DNA from: Zunongwangia mangrovi | Lineage (GTDB): Bacteria > Bacteroidota > Bacteroidia > Flavobacteriales > Flavobacteriaceae | Length of the DNA stretch: 64,000 nt | Assembly: GCF_900112105.1 (NCBI RefSeq) | Contig: NZ_FOKV01000001.1 | Location: 310,001-374,000 of the forward strand | Direction of reading: 5' to 3' | In this document: positions 58,273 through 64,000 of the stretch, one piece after another | Position numbering within the stretch: the stretch's first letter is position 1 | Layout: each line of letters starts with the position of its first letter | Notes under the pieces: model-generated | What the model was told of the DNA's origin: nothing | Seen by the model: the letters and a program-made list of their open reading frames with translations, nothing else | Database searches by the model: none | Program-made: the position numbers and the translations under genes

Positions 58273-59930
58273 TAATTATTCAATTTTATAAGTTCTACTG
58301 AATTTATGATCCTTCCGGAAATTTCTTCAGCATAGCTATCTTCTTCATCATAGATCACTGTGATCTGCTGGAAGCCTCCGTTTTCAGCAAAATTCAGGAT
58401 ACTATATTTTTTAGGCTGCACCTCGTCATTTACAGGATTCGTCATTTCTAAAGTTCCAAAAACTCGTACTCCTTTAGCGCCATTTACAGTGCTAAATTCT
58501 TCCTGTTTCATCACTATATTCTGTGCACCCTGATTTTCTAATTCTTTGTAAACCCCGTCTACTCCTGTTTTAAGATCAAATTGATCCTGTTTTGTAAAAA
58601 TTCGGGTACTTAAACTGGTGTAAAAATTACTTACCAAACTACCAAAACTAAACATTTGTGCATCGGCATAGGTTTGTGTAGCATCTTCGCTAAGTTCCAT
58701 TTCCTGTCTTACCAGAACCTCTGGAGTGGTAATCGCTACAGCGGGAGCTCCATATTCACTTCTAATCCATTCTCCTTCCAACAATTCTTTAGTTGGATGT
58801 CCCCAGTAGGTCTCGATCACATAATCCAAACCTTTAGAACTAATCAAAACAGCCAGGGCGATAAAGATCACTAAAACTCCGCCTGAAACACCCAAAATCA
58901 ATCTTTTCTTACGTTTTTTAGAAAGCTTATTTTGACGATATTCTTCGTCTAGCATTAGCTCTTCTTCGGTAGGCTCTGGCATCGACGATTTAACGTCGTT
59001 AATGATCATTCGGGTTTTGTTACGATCTTCTTTTGCTGTGATCACATCTGGGCGCGAACCGGCAAATTTTGCAAGATCGGCTCTTTGTAATATTTGTTTT
59101 AAATTCTGAAGTGTTTTCCCATGCAAATGAAGCACACCAGATTTTTGTTGCATTTCAAGAAAGCTAATCAGCTCGGTCGTTGTGCTTTCCATTGCACGAT
59201 CATAGACTTTTTCGTCTAAATAACGTCTAACCGCATATGTTAATCTTGAATAATACTCCTTAACTTCTCGGTTTTCGATAAGCGTACTTTTGTCAAGATC
59301 GTCCAGGTCTTTCATAGCCTGCTCGTAAGGCGGCAATTTATTTTCCAGTGCTTTTTCTTTTCTACGCTTAATAAAAAAGAATAGCAAAACGCCCAATATC
59401 ATCAATATAGCAAGCAACCACCAAACCCAGGCCGGAATACTAAAACTTTGAGGTATCTCTACCGATGGTTTTATAGGATACATTTGCTGCTTGGTAGTAT
59501 CTACTGCAACATCTGCAACCTCAACTCGTATAGAATCGGTTAAAAACGGTTTCTCGTTAATAATAATTCTTTGCTGCGGAATGGTGTACGAACCCGAATC
59601 GAATTGGGTTAAGGTATATTCTTTTAAAAGCTGAAATCTATTTTGAATTCTTGTAGTATCGGCTCCTAATGATTCTACAACTTCTAATGGTGAAAAAGTA
59701 TTCCCCTCAGGAAAAACTACCAGATTGGTAGAATCTGTTTCCACATTAATTTTATATAGAATCTGCTCACCAATTTTGATCCTGGCGGTATCGATACTTG
59801 CTGAAACCTGAGCTTCCTGCGCCATGGCGGGAAAAGCAAAAAAAGCAACAACAATAACCAATACTGCCTGCAACTGCTTTTTTAAAGTATGTTTTTTATA
59901 AATAGAATCTAACAATTGATCTTTTTTCAT
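58272..59930 (-). CDS. BatD-like membrane protein with C-terminal PsbP/DcrB-like domain
   Basis: The protein has 552 residues: a signal segment (about 22-37), a strand-rich periplasmic part (40-155), a helix (165-187), and a cytoplasmic helical region (200-340). A second helix follows (345-367). The last 180 residues read like a Mog1p/PsbP or DcrB fold, with Q-Q-I-T-V-I-Y-D-E-E and I-I-N-S-V-E-L near the end. The first two thirds resemble BatD/DUF4381 proteins found at this operon position. The C-terminal domain assignment is by pattern only. Confidence 0.72.
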   Translation of the reverse strand: MKKDQLLDSIYKKHTLKKQLQAVLVIVVAFFAFPAMAQEAQVSASIDTARIKIGEQILYKINVETDSTNLVVFPEGNTFSPLEVVESLGADTTRIQNRFQLLKEYTLTQFDSGSYTIPQQRIIINEKPFLTDSIRVEVADVAVDTTKQQMYPIKPSVEIPQSFSIPAWVWWLLAILMILGVLLFFFIKRRKEKALENKLPPYEQAMKDLDDLDKSTLIENREVKEYYSRLTYAVRRYLDEKVYDRAMESTTTELISFLEMQQKSGVLHLHGKTLQNLKQILQRADLAKFAGSRPDVITAKEDRNKTRMIINDVKSSMPEPTEEELMLDEEYRQNKLSKKRKKRLILGVSGGVLVIFIALAVLISSKGLDYVIETYWGHPTKELLEGEWIRSEYGAPAVAITTPEVLVRQEMELSEDATQTYADAQMFSFGSLVSNFYTSLSTRIFTKQDQFDLKTGVDGVYKELENQGAQNIVMKQEEFSTVNGAKGVRVFGTLEMTNPVNDEVQPKKYSILNFAENGGFQQITVIYDEEDSYAEEISGRIINSVELIKLNN

Positions 59931-59940
59931 CTTAATATGC

Positions 59941-60807
59941 TTAGCCTCTTCTTTTAAAATACCCTAAAAGTTTTTTCACATAACTTTCGTCTACCCTGGT
60001 ATTAATAACTCCTGCTCCACTAAGGGCAAAGCTTTCTTCAAAATATCTTAATCGATCCAGATAATATTCAGTATAACTGCGTCTAACCGCTTTGCTACCT
60101 GTATTTACGGTAATATATTCGTTGGTTTCTTCATCCAACATTTGTACCAAACCAATATTAGGAATTTCCTTTTCACGCTGGTCGTATACTCGTATTCCGG
60201 TAACATCGTGACGATTACCGGTGATCTTAAGCGTTTGCTGATAGTCGTCGCTCATAAAATCTGATAACACAAAAACAATGGCTTTTTTCTTCATCACATT
60301 CGATAAATATTTTAAGCCCAATGAAATATCGGTTTTCTTACTTTTTGGCTGAAATTCTAACAATTCTCGTATAATTCTTAGAACGTGAGATTTTCCTTTT
60401 TTAGGCGGAATGTAATTCTCTACCTGGTCTGAAAACATTAGCAAACCAATCTTGTCGTTATTTTGTGTTGCTGAAAATGCCAATGTCGCCGCAATTTCAG
60501 TAATCACTTCTTTTTTAAACTGACGTTGAGTTCCAAAAAATTCTGATCCTGAAACATCAACTACCAGCATCATGGTAAGCTCTCTTTCTTCTTCAAAAAC
60601 TTTAACGAAAGGCTCACTGTATCGTGCTGTAACATTCCAATCGATATTACGAACGTCGTCACCAAATTGATATTGGCGCACCTCGCTAAAAGTCATTCCC
60701 CTTCCTTTAAAGGTAGAATGATATTCACCGCCAAAGATATGATCACTAAGGCGACGGGTTTTTATTTCGATCTTACGAACTTTCTTAAGTAACTCTTTGG
60801 TATCCAT
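59941..60807 (-). CDS. DUF58 domain protein (VWA-like)
   Basis: From the ATG at 60807 the protein has 288 residues. The DUF58 signature D-V-R-N-I-D-W-N-V-T-A-R lies at 51-62, and a VWA-type D84-V-S86-G-S88 follows. It has no membrane helix. It is the usual partner of MoxR ATPases. A longer frame from 60837 adds a non-conserved N-terminus. Confidence 0.92.
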   Translation of the reverse strand: MDTKELLKKVRKIEIKTRRLSDHIFGGEYHSTFKGRGMTFSEVRQYQFGDDVRNIDWNVTARYSEPFVKVFEEERELTMMLVVDVSGSEFFGTQRQFKKEVITEIAATLAFSATQNNDKIGLLMFSDQVENYIPPKKGKSHVLRIIRELLEFQPKSKKTDISLGLKYLSNVMKKKAIVFVLSDFMSDDYQQTLKITGNRHDVTGIRVYDQREKEIPNIGLVQMLDEETNEYITVNTGSKAVRRSYTEYYLDRLRYFEESFALSGAGVINTRVDESYVKKLLGYFKRRG

Positions 60808-60882
60808 ATTTTTCAATAAACAAATAACAATAATCAATTACCAAAGCATTTTTGATAATTTACAATTGATAAATGCAAATAC

Positions 60883-61887
60883 CTATGGTACTTCGATCTC
60901 GTTAACGATCTTACCAATAATATCTTCAGAAGTTATATTCTCGGCTTCGGCTTCGTACGTAATTCCTATTCTGTGACGTAAAACATCGTAAACAACGGCT
61001 CTAACATCTTCAGGAATCACATATCCTCTTCTCTTGATAAAAGCATAGCATTTTGCTGCCGTTGCCAGGTTAATACTACCACGAGGAGAAGCTCCGAAGT
61101 TAATTAGTGGTTTTAGATCTTCTAAGCGATATTTCTCTGGCGTACGTGTGGCGAAAATAATATCAAGAATATATTTCTCGATCTTCTCGTCCATATATAC
61201 TTCTCGAACCGTTTGTTGAGCTCTTAATATCTGCTCGATACTCACCACCTGATTTACCTTCTCGAAACTACCTCTAAGGTTTGCACGAATAATTAGTTGC
61301 TCTTCCTCTAATTGTGGATATTTAATCACTGTTTTTAGCATAAAACGGTCTACCTGGGCCTCAGGTAAAGGATAAGTTCCTTCCTGCTCTACCGGGTTTT
61401 GCGTTGCCATTACTAAAAACGGCTTATCTAATTTAAAAGTTTCGTCTCCAATGGTTACTTGCTTTTCCTGCATCGCTTCCAGTAAAGCCGACTGTACTTT
61501 TGCCGGTGCACGGTTAATCTCATCGGCAAGGACGAAATTAGCGAAAATAGGTCCTTTTTTTATACTGAAGTCATTGATCTTCATATTATAAATAAGCGTA
61601 CCTACAACATCTGCGGGAAGTAAATCTGGAGTAAACTGCACACGACTAAATGATCCATGCACAGCTTGTGATAAAGTATTAATAGCCAGGGTTTTTGCAA
61701 GACCCGGAACTCCTTCTAAAAGGATATGTCCCTGTCCTAATAAACCTATAAGTAATCGTTCTACCATGTGCTTTTGTCCTACGATAACTTTATTCATTTC
61801 TGTAGTTAGCACATCAACGAAAGCACTTTCTCTTTCAATTTTTTCATTTAGACTGGCGATGTCTAAAGAAGATTGATTATCTGTCAT
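60883..61887 (-). CDS. moxR: MoxR family AAA+ ATPase
   Basis: A 334-residue ATPase with Walker A G-V-P-G-L-A-K-T (59-66), Walker B L-A-D-E-I-N-R-A-P-A-K, sensor 1 A-T-Q-N-P, and a late A-S-P-R-G-S. MoxR proteins act as chaperones for VWA-containing complexes. It is the first gene of the moxR/bat operon. Confidence 0.95.
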   Translation of the reverse strand: MTDNQSSLDIASLNEKIERESAFVDVLTTEMNKVIVGQKHMVERLLIGLLGQGHILLEGVPGLAKTLAINTLSQAVHGSFSRVQFTPDLLPADVVGTLIYNMKINDFSIKKGPIFANFVLADEINRAPAKVQSALLEAMQEKQVTIGDETFKLDKPFLVMATQNPVEQEGTYPLPEAQVDRFMLKTVIKYPQLEEEQLIIRANLRGSFEKVNQVVSIEQILRAQQTVREVYMDEKIEKYILDIIFATRTPEKYRLEDLKPLINFGASPRGSINLATAAKCYAFIKRRGYVIPEDVRAVVYDVLRHRIGITYEAEAENITSEDIIGKIVNEIEVP

Positions 61888-62192
61888 TATTCTAATTAGA
61901 TTTTAAAACGTGAATATACAACCATACAGTGGTCGTAGCAAATTCAATATTATTAAACTTTCGGGTATTCAATAATCTACATTATTTGTTTTAAGCATAA
62001 ATTTAACGGAATGCACTAAATTCTATTGTGTATCAGTGATTAATATTTTTTAAAACCATAACAATCAGATTCTTTGTTTTATTGATTTCTATTAAAAATT
62101 CTCTCTAAAACCTTGTAAAATCGGCTAAAACCAGACAGAACTAAGCTTTAAACACGCTTCTTTAAGAAACATCTCTAAAATCACTAAAGTTA

Positions 62193-62287
62193 ACTACCTC
62201 GGGACAAGCCCACGAGGCATTCACTAGAGACAATTTTTTAATTTCGAGGCAAGCCTTGGAGTATTACACCCGTTGGCGGTGCCAATA
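62193..62287 (+). repeat. Interspersed repeat family A, full copy 2
   Basis: This 95-bp element begins ACTACCTCGGGACAAGCCC, has the core TTTTTTAATTTCGAGGCAAG and ends GTTGGCGGTGCCAATA. It is a close, inverted match to 45870-45963. Its right end abuts a terminator. Confidence 0.8.
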
Positions 62288-62321
62288 AAAAAGGCGCTAA
62301 TATTTACATTAGCGCCTTTTT
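62288..62321 (-). terminator. Terminator after DUF4382 lipoprotein gene
   Basis: AAAAAGGCGCTAAT (62288-62301) and ATTAGCGCCTTTTT (62308-62321) form a perfect 14-bp stem with a 6-base loop, flanked by A and T runs. It lies 24 bp past the stop codon. Confidence 0.9.
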
Positions 62322-62345
62322 CGATAATCTGTTTATAACATTTTT

Positions 62346-63152
62346 TTACTCCAGGAACAAAGTCTCCAAATCTGTAGTTTCATCGTCGTCTACTACAACA
62401 TTATTTACAGTTAGATCATCTAATCCAGAGATTGGATCTGCTTCAACAGTGATTTGATAGGTTCCTTCTGGCACTCCGTAGAGCGCAAATTCACCTTCAG
62501 CATTAGTATAAGCAGAAATACTATACGAAGCATTTGTTGCCGTTACTAAACTTCTAAACTCTGATGGGTGAACTTCTCCAACGATCATCCCGGCATCGTC
62601 TCCCGCAGAGATTCTAATTACCGGGCGCAAAGTATAACCACCATTTCCCTGCGTTACGATAGATTCATCTACATCAAAATCCAGCACATAAAAATACTCT
62701 TCACCAGGTTCTAATTCCTGATTAAGATTTAATTTTAAACCAGATTGCTGTGCACTTGGAGTTGCAAGCGGATATTCTTCGCCATTTTCCACGATCGTAT
62801 TATCGTCTCCAAGAATTAATCGAATTTGCCCGGCATATCCGGCTTCAATTTCCTCATCGGCTAATAATTGCGATACTCCGCCGGTAAGCTCAAGTAGGTT
62901 GTAAATTCCGGCTTCAGTATCTAAGCTTATCCAAGCTTCGTTTTCGTCGTCCTCGGCTCCGGTTTGCACCTGCACTTGTTCTACATCGATATTTACAGCC
63001 TCGTAATCTCCTGGCGCATCGACCATTCTTACCGAAATTCTGGCATCCCCTTCGGCCGCTCCAGATTCATCATCATCACTACACGAGCTTAAGGCAAGCC
63101 CCGTAAAAACAGCCAGACATAAAAATTTCAAATTAAAAAATTGCTTTCTCAT
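62346..63152 (-). CDS. DUF4382 lipoprotein with carboxypeptidase-regulatory-like domain
   Basis: A 268-residue lipoprotein with Cys24 followed by S-D-D-D-E. DUF4382 spans about 36-165, opening R-I-S-V-R-M-V-D-A-P-G-D-Y. A C-terminal Ig-like carboxypeptidase-regulatory domain (about 190-260) has E-F-A-L-Y-G-V-P-E-G-T-Y. It is strongly acidic. The function is unknown; a surface location is likely. It is monocistronic and divergent from the SDR gene. Confidence 0.88.
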   Translation of the reverse strand: MRKQFFNLKFLCLAVFTGLALSSCSDDDESGAAEGDARISVRMVDAPGDYEAVNIDVEQVQVQTGAEDDENEAWISLDTEAGIYNLLELTGGVSQLLADEEIEAGYAGQIRLILGDDNTIVENGEEYPLATPSAQQSGLKLNLNQELEPGEEYFYVLDFDVDESIVTQGNGGYTLRPVIRISAGDDAGMIVGEVHPSEFRSLVTATNASYSISAYTNAEGEFALYGVPEGTYQITVEADPISGLDDLTVNNVVVDDDETTDLETLFLE

Positions 63153-63316
63153 AAAAATAGATTTGGTTTATTCAGGCTAAATAACGGCGCGAATTTTATT
63201 TCATTTTCAACTTTAATATTCCTTAACTCATTTTAACAAGATTATAAGTCTTATTGCTATACTTTACCCCCAAACTTGTAAATACTTTCTTAAATTAGAC
63301 TTCAAAAATTTTTGTG

Positions 63317-64000
63317 ATGAAAACTGCCTTAATAACAGGAGCAACAAGTGGAATAGGAAAAGAAACGGCCAGAGCTTTAGCCGGTGAAGCTTATCGTTTA
63401 ATTCTCTGCGGAAGAAGAGAAGGACGTTTAAATGAACTTAAAGAAGAGCTTGGTAAAAAAACTGAAGTATTATGCCTAAGCTTTGATGTTCGTGACAAAG
63501 AAGAAGTCTTTAAAAAGATCGAAAATTTACCTCCAGATTTCTCTAATATCGATATTCTAATTAACAATGCCGGAAATGCACATGGTTTAGATCCAATCCA
63601 AGACGGAGCCATAGAAGATTGGGAGGCGATGATAGATATTAATGTAAAAGGCTTGCTATATGTAAGCAAAGCGGTAATTCCGGGAATGATCGAAAGAAAA
63701 TCTGGACATATCATAAACATAGGTTCTACAGCAGGGAAAGAAGTATACCCTAATGGAAATGTATATTGCGCCAGCAAACATGCGGTAGATGCGATTAACC
63801 AGGGAATGCGTATCGATCTTAACGGCAAGGGAATTCGCGTTGGTGCTATAAACCCCGGACTTGTAGAAACCGAATTTAGTGACGTAAGATTTAAAGGAGA
63901 TAGCGAGAAAGCAAAAAAAGTATATCAGGGTTTTGAGGCTTTACGTCCAGAAGATATTGCAGATATCATTCGGTTTGTGGTAACACGACCTTACCATGTT
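63317..64000 (+). CDS. SDR family oxidoreductase (partial, C-terminus beyond window)
   Basis: The ATG at 63317 opens 228 codons that run to the right edge without a stop. The Rossmann motif T-G-A-T-S-G-I-G is near residue 7, N-N-A-G near 87, and the catalytic S...Y-x-x-x-K shows as G-S-T-A-G and Y-C-A-S-K. N-P-G-L-V-E-T-E-F follows. The closest form is the YdfG-type NADP-dependent 3-hydroxy-acid dehydrogenase group. About 20-25 residues are probably missing. Confidence 0.92.
   Translation, partial: MKTALITGATSGIGKETARALAGEAYRLILCGRREGRLNELKEELGKKTEVLCLSFDVRDKEEVFKKIENLPPDFSNIDILINNAGNAHGLDPIQDGAIEDWEAMIDINVKGLLYVSKAVIPGMIERKSGHIINIGSTAGKEVYPNGNVYCASKHAVDAINQGMRIDLNGKGIRVGAINPGLVETEFSDVRFKGDSEKAKKVYQGFEALRPEDIADIIRFVVTRPYHV

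Larger units (their letters stand above)
61888..62345. other. 458-bp gap upstream of moxR
   Basis: The right end holds a full family A repeat (62193-62287) and the DUF4382 terminator (62288-62321). The stretch 61888-62192 is AT-rich and must hold the moxR promoter, but I see no clear consensus pair. A 15-codon minus-strand frame near 62125-62175 has no support as a gene. Confidence 0.55.

Noticed and set aside
62125-62180. Short minus-strand frame upstream of moxR (15 codons, then a stop and further codons)
   Set aside because: It is interrupted, has no promoter or terminator of its own and no recognised family. It may be a decayed sequence, but I cannot support it.
63391-63828. 145-codon minus-strand frame at the right end
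   Set aside because: It lies opposite the SDR gene, which has all catalytic motifs in frame.
1-64000. Prophage, insertion sequence, defence island or biosynthetic cluster
   Set aside because: No transposase, integrase, capsid, restriction, Cas, NRPS or PKS gene is seen in any frame. The window is ordinary chromosome with small repeats.

Overview
The window is chromosomal DNA from a flavobacterium (phylum Bacteroidota), most like the marine Flavobacteriaceae around Gramella, Zunongwangia and Salegentibacter. This placement rests on several signs: AT-rich sequence, promoters with a TAnnTTTG -7 element, few recognisable Shine-Dalgarno sites, many lipoproteins whose Cys is followed by Ser/Asp/Glu, and families typical of that group (DUF3078, DUF3109, DUF3095, HmuY, BatA-E, cysteine-desulfurase-like TIGR01976 type). 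The genus is an inference. I see no prophage, insertion sequence, rRNA or CRISPR. Both window ends cut a gene: a PepSY membrane protein at the left and an SDR oxidoreductase at the right.

Layout. 0-5.6 kb: PepSY protein, a HupE/UreJ-like metal permease, a dCMP deaminase / S41 protease / small membrane protein operon, and an opposing MarC / small membrane protein / one-domain flavoprotein operon. 5.8-16.4 kb: housekeeping and envelope genes (DUF3109, dgt, DUF3078, dxs, tadA, a large outer-membrane barrel carrying a degenerate metallophosphoesterase domain, a thioredoxin-like protein, a HAD hydrolase). 16.5-26.4 kb: SYLF protein, a DUF4177-like protein, ChaN-like protein, and a heme-acquisition locus. 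In that locus hmuR-hmuY run leftward and hmuT-hmuU-hmuV-hmuS plus a 31-residue membrane peptide run rightward from a shared 179-bp control region with two face-to-face promoters and repeated AT-rich boxes. A tRNA-Arg(CCT) follows.

26.5-44 kb: DUF1028, DUF3095, a ParE-type toxin-antitoxin pair, two large peptidases, two PLP enzymes, small lipoproteins, an ArsC/Spx-like protein, a DMT transporter, a thioesterase, a YheT-like hydrolase, then yicC-gmk-nadD and gpsA. 44-52.6 kb: an LVIVD-repeat lipoprotein, pheS with two conserved small followers, a ceramidase-like (CREST) membrane protein, RDD and CvpA proteins, and a carbonic anhydrase beside a SulP transporter. 52.6-61.9 kb: the complete leftward moxR-DUF58-(BatD-like)-batA-batB-batC-batD-batE operon. 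62-64 kb: a DUF4382 lipoprotein and the partial SDR gene.

The heme genes form one import route: HmuY captures heme and the TonB receptor moves it across the outer membrane. HmuTUV then carries it across the inner membrane and HmuS handles it in the cytoplasm. The MoxR/Bat proteins form a chaperone and von Willebrand-A complex at the inner membrane. Non-coding structure is the other notable layer: at least three families of short interspersed repeats, several sharp terminators, and two near-identical terminator hairpins 20 kb apart.
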